42,380 bases of DNA. Origin: Parachlorella kessleri. Lineage: Eukaryota; Chlorophyta; Trebouxiophyceae; Chlorellales; Chlorellaceae. This document shows positions 15,001-23,281 of the stretch, piece after piece (position 1 is the first letter of the stretch; each line of letters opens with the position of its first letter). The translations under genes were made by a program, and so were the position numbers. The stretch covers positions 1-42,380 of the forward strand of contig BBXU01000814.1 in the NCBI GenBank assembly GCA_001598975.1. Reading direction: 5' to 3'. Below the pieces are notes generated by a model. That model did no database searches. It saw only the letters and a program-made list of their open reading frames with translations, and was not told where the DNA came from.

Positions 15001-18000
15001 GGGCCAAGCATCATGCATGCACACGCACCTGCAGGCCGGGGGACAGCTGGAGTGGTCCTTGCCGGAGGGCTACCGGTTGCAGCAGGAGGGGGCCGGGGCG
15101 GGGGAGGAGCTATTCATCGGGGGAGTCTACGTGCGCCTCTTCCTGAAGCAGCCGCAGTACCCGCTCAGGTGAGCGAGGGTGCACCTTCCCGCCAGCCCAC
15201 GCCGCCCTGGGTGGCTTGCCAGTCTGCTCATCAGTCACGCCGTACCACCTTGGCAATGTCTAGCGGCTCGTGCTTGGTTTCAACCATGCTGCTGTCCACC
15301 CCAAGCACTCCTAATATTTTGCCGTCACTCAAGTGGCTGTTCGATGCTTACTGCACAGTTTGTTATTTATTACAATTCCTGCTGCACAGGAACCCACGAT
15401 AGGCAATCTCCCAACGGGGCACGACATGAGCTCTGCAGGAACCCCAAGGCCTTCCTGGAGGCACTGCTGGAGCGGTACCTGGCGGTACTGCAGGCGGCCA
15501 CCCCCACCGCACCCTCCATGGGCAGCCCGGTGCGGGGCGGCTCCCTGGGTCCAGCAGCAGCAGCAGCAGGAGCAGCAGCTCCCGCAAGGGCACCAGGAGT
15601 AATCGTGCCAGCAGCCGGGACGGGGGTCTCCCCGGCAACAGGATCAGATGCCGATCTGGGGGTGCTGCTGTCGGCGGCGGCAGTGGCTGTGCTGCAGCAC
15701 CACGGCCTGCTGGCGGAGCATGTGGTGGCGCTGGGCTATGTGGACAAGCTGCTCAAGGTGCTGGCGGCAAGGTGGGTGGACCGGCACAGTAGCAGCGGTT
15801 TCCTTCATGTGAGAGGTACTACGTTGCTTGCAGAGCAGGTGGGGTGAGCACATGCTTGTGACCGGCTTGTGAGGTGCGCATACATGTATATGACTATCTG
15901 AGGGACCAACCTCAAAAAACACATGGTAGTCCCTCGCGGGGTTGTCCCCGGGCCGGCTGGCACCAAACTACCTGCTCCCAGCGGCTCCCTGCTGCCCCGC
16001 ACGCACGCAGGCTGCCGGCGCTGCCCCCCGGGGGTCTCACAGCCGACTTGTTGGACGCGCAGCCCCCGCTGGCCGCTGACGACCTCACCGGCTCCATCCT
16101 CCGCCTGCTGCACCAGGTGAGACCCTTGTCGCTTCTGTGTGCTTTGCTGGGACCCTCTGGTTGGTGGAAGCAGGGGCTGCATGCTTCCTTGGAATTCCTG
16201 GAAATGGGGACCTGCACACACCAACAGTCGCCCTGCCAGGCGCATAGGTTGACACAGACTCAAGCGGCTGGATGCGGCTTAAGCCCCCAGTATCTCAGCA
16301 GGCGCGGAGGAGATGTGGCGAGTTTAGCACTGTGACCTAGCCATCCACTGCTCCATTGCTTAGTAGCCAACCCTGCCCTTTCCACCCCCTGCAGCTGTCA
16401 TCGTCGCTGCCCGCTGCTGAGGCCCTTGCGCGGTGTCCTACCCCTGCTGTACCCACGCTGTCATGCACCCTGCTGTGCGGCACAGCAGCGGGGGTGCTGG
16501 GGCTGGAGACCCTCAAGCGGGCCCTCACCCCCGCCAACCGTAGCCGGGACCTGCTGGTCGGGGCATGCTTGGGGGCAGGGCTGCCACAGGTGAGGCAACT
16601 GCTGGTGGTGCGCAGCTACTGGGCCATGCATGTCAGGTGCACGGTATATGCTGCAGCTGAGACGGAGCTGAGCAAGGTGTAGGGCAGTTCAAGCAGCCCC
16701 TGCAGCAGATGTGCAAGCAGTCAATGTCGCCAGTTCTGGTAGGCCATGGCGGACTAGCGTTTCCATGTCAATGTGGCAGATTCATTTCAGTGGCATGGTT
16801 TCACTTCTGTTGCCACTGCTTCGCAGGTGCTGCTGGCAAGGCTGGACTGGCGTACAAGAGAGCGGGCTGAGCAGGAAGAGGTAAGCCATCAGTGACGCAC
16901 CGAGCGTGCGTGCAAAGTGTTGCTGCTCAGGAAAGGCAGCTTCCCGGTTTCCCTTCCCACCTAGTTCCTCTATGGCACCCGTGCTTTTTGATGCCACATC
17001 TCATGCCAAAGCTTCCGTGTTCACAGCCCAGTTTGGTAGGTGAGGCCGCCGCACTGGAGCCACTGTTGAGTCCCTGTGCAACCAATGCAAGGGAAAACAC
17101 ACCAGGTGGCAGCTGTTGCGGTGACTGACTATCGGGAGTCATGCCCCACAATTGGGCCCCTGCTGCAGGACCGCGACGAGGCGGTGCAGCGTGTGCTGTT
17201 TGTGGACCTGCTCAACCTGCTGGCAGCGGGCGGCGCATATGCTGAGCGCATGCAGGCATTGCTGGACGCCTCAGGTAGAGCGCGGGAGGCATCAAAAATA
17301 TGCGCAGGCAATGCCAACGTCGCTGGGGTGTGGATGCCTTGGCTTTTCCGTTTGTGTGCACCCTTGCGTAGGTCAAGCTTGTCCCGCACTGTCACTTCTG
17401 GCACCTGCATGCTGCTTCTGGGGGCGCAAGTGCCAAGCAGCGTGCCTGGGTATGTAGCAAGGTTTGGAATCTGCATGCAGCCTTGCAAGCTGCTCGTGCG
17501 CGGCTGATGTTGCACCCACTAGCTTGAAGCTCAGCAGGCATTGACCCATGATGCTCGCCGCCCCCCATCCCTGGCCCGCAGATGTCTGGCGTGCCTACCG
17601 GGACCAGAGGCATGACCTGTTCCTGCCAGCGGGGGGTGCCCCTGGTGCGGGTGTGGTTGGGCTGCTGAAGGGTCCCGAGGTAACGCGCTATGCGCTGCCT
17701 CCAGCCTTGACCACCAGCCCTTCCGCCGGCGAAGAAGCGGTAGTTGTTGCCCCACCACCAGCACCACCGCCAGCAGCTGTCATGACAGAGACCGAAACCC
17801 CACAGGTCCAACCAGCCGAAGGAGCACCACCAACATTGGCAGTGCCGCCGGCTACAGCAGGAGCAGCACAAGGAGCAGCAGGGGCTGATGCACTGATGCA
17901 ACCTGCAGCGGCCACTGTCAAGGAGGAAGCCGAGGTCAGCAGCGAGGCAGCGCTGCCGCCCTCGGTCCCCCTGACAGCACCAAATAGGAACTCCCTGCAA

Positions 18001-18114
18001 GAAGGGCAGCCTTCTGAGGGGTTGCGGCCTGGCCCGCAGGCTGCAGGGCCCCCAGCAGCTGGGGTGATAGACATTGTTAGGGACATTTCCAAAAACTTCC
18101 AGCCGCCGCTTTAG
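1..18114 (+). CDS. GRV2: RME-8/GRV2 (DNAJC13-type) endosomal J-domain protein, 5' partial
   Basis: Large endosomal co-chaperone: the family recruits Hsc70 through its J domain and acts in endosome/vacuole sorting and clathrin or retromer dynamics. Forty exons join in phase to 2,489 residues plus TAG: 1-211, 404-565, 965-1044, 1251-1407, 1713-1950, 2171-2321, 2588-2776, 3016-3574, 3831-3943, 4318-4403, 4617-5293, 5565-5730, 6034-6200, 6476-6672, 7042-7209, 7482-7578, 7728-7852, 8092-8289, 8745-8890, 9058-9199, 9509-9673, 9899-10013, 10319-10440, 10810-10914, 11164-11340, 11621-11722, 11984-12088, 12360-12731, 13116-13190, 13451-13607, 13894-14010, 14159-14391, 14604-14738, 15035-15168, 15439-15771, 16011-16116, 16395-16589, 16827-16880, 17169-17274, 17582-18114. 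Order matches plant GRV2: IWN repeat 1, GYF-like segment (EWYYYP), IWN2, J domain (HPDK near residue 1302), IWN3, IWN4, Pro/Ala-rich tail. The reading frame is open to base 1, so the N-terminal few hundred residues lie outside the window. Exon 8 carries a Gln-rich insertion. Five introns use GC donors. Boundaries were set by homology and phase, not by transcripts. Confidence 0.96.
3896..3943 (+). other. IWN repeat 1 of RME-8
   Basis: Encodes [15 protein letters not shown] at the end of exon 9, the first of the four IWN-type repeats that define RME-8 proteins. It is followed in exon 11 by the associated [14 protein letters not shown] segment. Confidence 0.85.
4404..4616 (+). other. GC-AG intron 10 of RME-8
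   Basis: Exon 10 must end in WNHLDF and exon 11 begin VSYPSLAK to match GRV2 and keep phase. The donor is then TTCAG/GCAGGG and the acceptor CCGCAG. No GT donor gives the same protein. This donor fits the GC consensus less well than the others. Confidence 0.75.
7808..7852 (+). other. IWN repeat 2 of RME-8
   Basis: Encodes [15 protein letters not shown] at the end of exon 17, followed directly by a GC-AG intron. The next exon carries the family segment [19 protein letters not shown] just before the J domain. Confidence 0.85.
7853..8091 (+). other. GC-AG intron 17 of RME-8
   Basis: The junction is fixed by the conserved [23 protein letters not shown] sequence. The donor reads CCCCAG/GCGAGT and the acceptor TGCCACAG. 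Phase 0 on both sides. Confidence 0.85.
8745..9199 (+). other. J domain of RME-8, split over two exons
   Basis: Exon 19 (8745-8890) encodes the lead-in [19 protein letters not shown] and helix II up to AAYRR. Exon 20 (9058-9199) continues [17 protein letters not shown]; the HPD that stimulates Hsp70 ATPase is at 9074-9082. The intron between them has a GC donor (CAG/GCAAGT). The following GPQPWRVLL segment is also typical of RME-8. The complete HPD indicates a functional co-chaperone. Confidence 0.95.
8891..9057 (+). other. GC-AG intron 19 of RME-8, inside the J domain
   Basis: Donor CGCAG/GCAAGT is a perfect GC-type donor and the acceptor is CTGCAG/G. Joining gives [14 protein letters not shown], the expected J-domain sequence, so the junction is secure. 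Confidence 0.92.
9674..9898 (+). other. GC-AG intron 21 of RME-8
   Basis: Donor CTGCAG/GCAAGT, acceptor GTGCAG. The join keeps phase 0 and leads into the conserved [19 protein letters not shown] segment. Confidence 0.88.
10685..10723 (+). repeat. Three tandem copies of a 13-bp unit in an RME-8 intron
   Basis: GGTTCTCGG(A/G)(C/T)AA occurs three times in succession within intron 23. It looks like a simple recent tandem duplication. Confidence 0.85.
12360..12410 (+). other. IWN repeat 3 of RME-8
   Basis: Encodes [15 protein letters not shown] at the start of exon 28. The same exon continues with the linked [18 protein letters not shown] segment, which parallels the stretch after IWN repeat 1. 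Confidence 0.85.
14661..14738 (+). other. IWN repeat 4 of RME-8 (degenerate)
   Basis: Encodes [15 protein letters not shown] at the end of exon 33, followed by a GC-AG intron. Exon 34 carries the linked [20 protein letters not shown] segment. Confidence 0.8.
14739..15034 (+). other. GC-AG intron 33 of RME-8
   Basis: Donor CACAG/GCAAGG after IWN repeat 4; the acceptor chosen is CCTGCAG at 15029-15034. An earlier in-frame acceptor at about 14930 would add extra residues but would still require the GC donor. Confidence 0.8.
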
Positions 18115-18908
18115 TCGCTTGCACTCTGCTTGACTAGTTCATAGGCATACGTGCATGACTAGCTAAAGGACTGAGCTGTCAACATCCAACGATTTGCGTG
18201 GAATTAAACAAGCCCTTGCTGCCCCAAGTGTGTTGGGATGCCATGCACTCTGTTGTTGTTATTCGTGATCGCTCTGTCTAGTGCAGTTTTCTGCAAAGCA
18301 AGGCAACCGGCTTGCACAAAGGAGCAAGGTTGTGTCCAGGTCATGGCAGCTGACGTGTTTTTTGAGCGAGCGCGCCACAAGGGTTGGCGCCATGGGTTGC
18401 AATTTGTCGAGCCGGCGAATATGTGATGGATGGCGTGTCGCTGTTGTTTTACTTCCAAGACCGCATTGCTGTTGCCTTGAGGTCCCAGTGCTGCCCTTCC
18501 GGCTGATCACGGGCATCACATCGAAATCAGCAAGTGCTGGCCGTCTCTACATACCAGGTTTCCCACCTCTTCAGTGAGGTTGTGGCGGTTGCCTTATAGG
18601 TATTGTCAACAGCAACGCAGCTGCGGGCGTGCTATGCACCACTGCAATTGGTCTGATCAAGTCACTGATCAAGTCACACCGGGCCAGCGGCCAACATTGC
18701 TTGCTTTCACAGTAACTTCTGGTGCTGCGTGTCGCAGGTTGTGTTAATATCCTGCTAAACACCACTGGCTCGTGGATATGGCCTCGCAGGTAACCTGGCA
18801 ACTATTTGCTGGTAGCCATGGTGCCCCGCCTGCCGTGCCTGGCCAGTGTAGCTTGGTGCCACAGTGGACAAGTGCTTGAGATTCACCAGACAGTCTGTGC
18901 GTCTGCAG
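18115..18908. other. RME-8 3' UTR and 5' region of the zinc-finger gene
   Basis: No complete gene is visible. It must hold the 3' UTR of RME-8 and the promoter and first exon(s) of the next gene. Two start candidates are seen: an ATG at 18343 opening MAADVFFERARHKGWRHG, and an ATG at 18818 opening MVPRLPCLASVAWC. Neither joins to the zinc-finger exon in phase without an implausibly short intron or a guess, so neither is claimed. Confidence 0.5.
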
Positions 18909-20046
18909 ACCGTGCATCAGCAGCACGCATTGTTGAATACCTCACCAGACCTTCGACGCCAAAATGGTGGTGACAAGGGGAGGCGGTATCTTGTCAAGAC
19001 TGCCGAGGGTGACAGTATGTGTGGAAAGTGCAAGGTGATTATGCTGCATAGGCAGTTACAAACGTTGTTACTTTTTTGGCACCGCCAGCCTGAAAGCTGC
19101 ACTGCATTCCATAACATTGTGCTCGTCTTGACAGTGAGTGTCCTCATGAAGGCTCCACGTTTTGGTCCTGCAAAGTACCATGGAGGTGTGTCTTGCAGAG
19201 AACCATCGACCAGGGCGAGGTTGAGGTTATCACCCAAGCCGCAAAGGACGAGGCATGGTACTCCCGCCACCTGTGAGACTTTGACTTACTGTGTGTGGTG
19301 CTGCCCCGTGCTTATGACAGTCCTTTACAAGCTGTCAGACAGCCTTAGAAGCGGCGCACAGCTGCCCGTGTTAACTTTGCATGCTATAGTAATGCAAGGA
19401 ACTATCTTATGTTTTGAAAACTCATGCACCATCATCCATTCAGCTTGTGCTTGACGCAGGGGCTGCTTCTCTGACACGCAAGTATGGAACACTGGCCGCC
19501 TGGGGAACTTGATAGGTAAGCCAGCAGCTGCGGATGAGCCACCAGCTGTTGTGAGTAATGCCTCTGCTCTACTGTTTCAGTCTGTGGTGTAGATGCTAGG
19601 CCTAGGGTTGCCTGGTGGGTTCGGGGGACCGGTCTTCGCCGTTTGCCAAACTCAGCTGGTTAGAGCATATATGTATGTTGGCGGGAGGCGTCGCTTGTAC
19701 ATGGACAATGCTGCACGACCTGCAACTCTTTGATTTAAGGGTGCAGAGTTTTCTAAAACATGGCCTGGCAACCTTGGCTTCGCATTCCTGTGAAGCCCTC
19801 TTGGACAAAAAACTTGCGCCTAATTTGCAGGATACCTGACACTGCCGCCGGCACAACGTGAATTGGTGTACGACAGGTATTGTCAGGTGGCTGAGCTGGA
19901 TGGCAGCAAGCTGCCAACTCCACCATGTAGGGCAGAGCAGCGTAGGCAGGGCGGAAAGCAGCGTCAGTGGACCCAACAAGCCTCACAACAGCGACAGGGC
20001 TGGCGGCATCGACAGCAGCAGGTGGGCGGGCTGCAACTGCGGCAAC

Positions 20047-20079
<33 letters not shown>

Positions 20080-22337
20080 CGCATCAGGAAGGCCAGGACA
20101 GGCCTCCAGTGAGGAATGGCCAGGCAAGTTGGTAGGCTATCGGTGAGCTCCCTGTGCCTCTCCCAGGAAGTTGGCATGGGGTGTTCCCCAGAGATGGTGG
20201 TGCACATAGATGGGATGCTCTTGCTAGCCAAAGAACCAATATGTCTCTCCTTCCACTGTATTGGTTGTCAACTCCCTGGGCGCAGGTGCAGCAGCACCAC
20301 ACTGCTGTTGAATCTGGCATTGGTAGGATAGAATGCAACTTCCGGAGGCACTGCGCACCACCACCACATTGCTATGCAAGGCACAGTCGTTGTACTTACC
20401 TGACACGTTTGCTCTGCACTCAAATATAGTGCAGGCTGACACACAAACCCCCGTGGCAAGGAGGCTGGAGCCATTCCTGGCAAGGACCTTGACAGCGCAG
20501 CTTGAAGCACAGCAACCACTACCGCGGACGCCACTGGAAATTCAAACCCAGGCAGCGATGGTACAACGCCAGCAGCAGCACGCTCCAGTGCTGCTGTCGG
20601 AGCCACAGCAGCAGTGCCATGTGCAGGCGGAGGTACCTGAACCCCGCCAACAGCAGCGAGACCAGGAGCAGGCTGCAGTGCCATTGCAGCGGCGGCAGCA
20701 GCAGCAGCAGCAGCAGCAGCCAACAGTGAACCCAGCCGCCAAGTACCAGCTTCAGCCACCTCTTCAGGTGAAGGCAACTGGCTGCCACTGCTTTGGGTTC
20801 CTTACCACAGGGTCTTGCTGCTGTCCTGAACCTGTCGTGCGCATGAGAACATGCATGTCAAGCTATGCAAGTTCTATGCGTATTATCCAGCCAAAGCAGG
20901 ATTACCTGTAAGGTGCCTGCCGGCTTCGCTGTAGGCGCCTGCAAAGGGGGTCGGTGCCGAAGCACCACGCCGGAAGCAGCTGACCCTGAACTTTTGCAGC
21001 AAGCCAGCAGTGGCAACAAGTAGCGCCGGCCATCATCAGGTCCCCTCTGCTGAGCAAGGGTGGGATGCGGCTGGCACTGGTGTTAGCCCAACCGCAGGCA
21101 CAGAGGTGCCGCTGCAGCAGAGGTGCGTATGGATGACGCGCAGTTGGACTGCCTGCTTGGTCGACATTATTCTCTGGGGTGGAGTGTTGCAGTGCAACCT
21201 GTCGGCAAAGCAAGCCTTCGGTAGCAACAGGACAGCTCATGTCTTAGGAGGCGTGACAAGCCACACATACCAGCATCGGCAGCCTTGCGCACAGTCTGCA
21301 GGAAGAAGCCACGCCTAGGCAACCCAACAACCAGTAGCGGCAGCCTGGCCATGCCAGTGCCCTCTCCACCCTTGCCATGCGCAGCGGCAGCAGGAGCAGC
21401 AGGCCCCGCAGCGGCGTCAATTCGGTACAATCCCCTGCCCCTGAGCCGGGTCGCGCACGAGTTCGCAGCTGGCAAGGCCAGCGCCAAGGAGCCGGTGTGT
21501 AGCCAGCAGCTGAAACAGCATGGCAACAATCAGAGTTGGGGCCGCCAGGCTGGCGAACAGCAGCCTCCGCAGACAATGCATGAGGCTAGGGAGGTGGTTC
21601 ATCCTGTTCTGCCTGCAAGAGAGGAGGTCCATGTCCCACAGCAGGAGCAGCAGCAGCATTATGAGGCCGGTGCCAGCCCAGCTACAAACTCCACACCTGC
21701 TAGTCAAGCAAGGGTTGACGGGAAGCTGCTCCAAAGGCATGACTTCACTCCAAGCAATCCGCAGGAGCCAACACCCGCGGCAGTAGCTGGAGTTTCTGAG
21801 GTGGTACCGGCTCATGCAGCATCGCAGCCAGGGGAAGTGGAGGCGCCCACCGGCCTGATGGCGGGTCCAGGCCAGCCGGCTGCAGTAGCGCAGCCACCTC
21901 AGCAACAGCAGCAGCCTGCCCAGCAGCCAGCAACTGCGGCTACTGGAGACCTGGGGCAGCAGACTCAGACCTTGGATGTGGCAAGGTCGCCGCAGGAAGA
22001 GGAGCAGCAGCAGCATGAGGAGAGACCGCTGGTGTTGGCCCAAACTGGGCAGGGTGCAACTGCCGGCAGGCGAAGCAAGCGGCGGTGGCGGCAGCAGAAT
22101 AGAGATGCCAGGGTTGAGAAGCTGGAGAGGATGGTGGCAAAGCTGGAGGGGCAGCTCCAGGAGTTGGAGCGCCAACAAAGCAGCAGCCCTCTGATTGGCC
22201 CGGGCTGGGCGCTGGGGCTGGCAAGGCCGCCCTGTGAGCAGGCCCTGCGGCGGAGTTTGGAGGATGCCCAGGCGGCTGAGAGGGACCTGCAGGCCCAGAA
22301 AACAGCGCTGCAGGAGCGAGCTAGGGAGCTGGAATAG
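18909..22337 (+). CDS. PARP-type zinc-finger, Gln-rich coiled-coil protein, start unresolved
   Basis: Eight exons agree in phase: 18909-19034 (left edge provisional), 19199-19272, 19460-19515, 19831-20123, 20286-20322, 20430-20907, 21000-21122, 21302-22337 (TAG), giving about 740 residues. The first three and the start of the fourth form a PARP-type zinc finger. The middle is rich in Gln, Ala and Pro with CAG runs at about 20048-20077 and 20695-20720. The end has a basic stretch (RRSKRRWRQQNRD) followed by heptad-rich coiled coil (RVEKLERMVAKLEGQLQELE), then a second short coil. PARP-type fingers in known proteins bind DNA nicks and ends, so a nuclear DNA-binding role is inferred. No PARP catalytic or ligase domain is seen. 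The intron after 20123 has a GC donor. The family is not recognised beyond the finger, and the 5' end is missing. Confidence 0.68.
18987..19890 (+). other. PARP-type (zf-PARP) zinc finger
   Basis: Spliced product reads YLVKTAEGDSMCGKCK, then TIDQGEVEVITQAAKDEAWY, then SRHLGCF, ending NLIGYLTLPPAQRELV. This gives C-x2-C (19020-19031), a spacer near 30 residues, then H-x2-C (first H at 19268), and the typical tail of hydrophobic Gly plus LPPAQRE seen after zf-PARP fingers. It is assembled across three introns that keep frame, which argues against chance. Confidence 0.72.
20124..20285 (+). other. GC-AG intron of the zinc-finger gene
   Basis: Donor CCAG/GCAAGT, acceptor GGCGCAG. The upstream exon ends in phase 0 and the 37-nt exon 20286-20322 continues VQQHHTAVESGI in frame to VQADTQTPVARR. 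Reading through the donor meets a stop within a few codons. Confidence 0.7.
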
Positions 22338-22749
22338 CAGCACAGGACAGGCAGCAGCAGCCAAGGCTGCTTCCTGCGTGGCGCCTGGTTCGCTTGAGAT
22401 CTGACACAATGCCCAGCTTTCATGGCGGGCTGCTGAAATGGACAGAGCTGCTGATACATCTGGGTATCCATCTTCTCCATGTGTGGTGGCATAATGAGCG
22501 ACGAACAAGAGGGACATGGAGATGAAGTGAGAACATGGCACTCAGTCACCTGTTTTCATCAGGTGCTAGTTTTTTGCGGCTCCCATAGCAGCTAAAGCGG
22601 AGGCATGCCACTTGCTGCATAGGCCATGTGCTGTACCGGAAATGACTGCAGAAGGGTGCCATGTGCATGAAGTGCACAAACATTGGTCGCACAGGTGCCA
22701 GCTTGGTTTTCATGTTTAACAGTGAGGTCACCCCTTGTTCCTTGCCATA

Positions 22750-22900
22750 GGACAATTAGGTAATACAACTACAACATGCAACGCCCTGCCTTAGGACCAT
22801 ACGGTACTACAACTACAACATGCAACGCCCTGCCATAGGACCATACGGTACTACAAGTACAAGATGCAACGCCCTGCCACAGGACCATAATGGTTGAGGC
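22750..22900 (+). repeat. 44-bp tandem repeat, three full copies plus a partial
   Basis: Units start at 22750, 22794 and 22838, with a partial at 22882. The core is GGACCATACGGTACTACAAC followed by TACAACATGCAACGCCCTGC. Copies 1 and 3 differ from copy 2 at a few positions. A further diverged copy lies at 22977-23030. Confidence 0.92.
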
Positions 22901-22976
22901 TGTATACCCAGCGTACTGCTAGGCGTACCAGCGGCAAGTGTGGAAAGGATTTGGTTGCGAAGCCCAAATGGACAAA

Positions 22977-23030
22977 GGACCATATGGTACTACAACTACA
23001 ACATGCAACTACAACATACAATGCAACTGC
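22977..23030 (+). repeat. Detached copy of the 44-bp repeat
   Basis: Starts GGACCATATGGTACTACAAC like the tandem units about 100 bp upstream, then expands into a short ACTACAACAT/ACAATGCAAC repeat of its own. Confidence 0.8.
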
Positions 23031-23140
23031 TTTGCAAATACCCTCATCTCAACATATGTTCAATCCAGTCTCTGTCCAACAGCGGCACCCCCACCGGCAT
23101 TGCTGTCCTGACTCCCTGACAGGGCCAACGGACTGCTCAT

Positions 23141-23237
23141 GACATATCAGGCAAAGACTCAGGCTCTTGTGCATGCAGTCCTCTTAGAACAGCCCAGCTT
23201 TCACTCCCTGCTTGCATTGCCTGCCACCCGTACTGCT
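23141..23237 (+). repeat. Dispersed repeat, copy A
   Basis: Contains TCAGGCAAAGACTCAGGC, CCCAGCTTTCACTCCCTG and TGCCTGCCACCC in this order and spacing. The same three blocks occur with small changes at 39287-39377. Its nature is unknown; it could be a decayed transposable element. Confidence 0.65.
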
Positions 23238-23281
23238 ACCACCCTATCACCACTGTAGACCCACGCAAAACATACTTCACG

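Larger units (their letters stand above)
22338..23281. other. Intergenic region between two convergent genes
   Basis: Holds the 3' ends of the zinc-finger gene (plus) and the helicase gene (minus). No coding sequence is convincing. It contains a 44-bp tandem repeat and one copy of a dispersed repeat, listed separately. Confidence 0.7.

Noticed and set aside
18281..18577. Open frame containing VLPFRLITGITSKSASAGRLYI as a possible first exon of the zinc-finger gene
   Set aside because: The phrase looks protein-like but no splice join to the finger exon in phase could be shown, and it may lie in the RME-8 3' UTR.
20268..20788. Minus-strand frames with poly-Ala or poly-Leu runs
   Set aside because: Reverse reading of (CAG)n repeats; no splice context or conserved motif supports them.
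21417..22541. A 374-codon open frame on the minus strand rich in Leu and Cys
   Set aside because: It is the antisense shadow of the Gln-rich last exon of the zinc-finger gene: CAG read backwards gives CTG (Leu) or TGC (Cys). The plus strand has phase-consistent exons and coiled-coil heptads.
22750..22900. Possible CRISPR array
   Set aside because: The repeats are directly adjacent 44-bp units with no unique spacers, in a eukaryotic context; it is a minisatellite.
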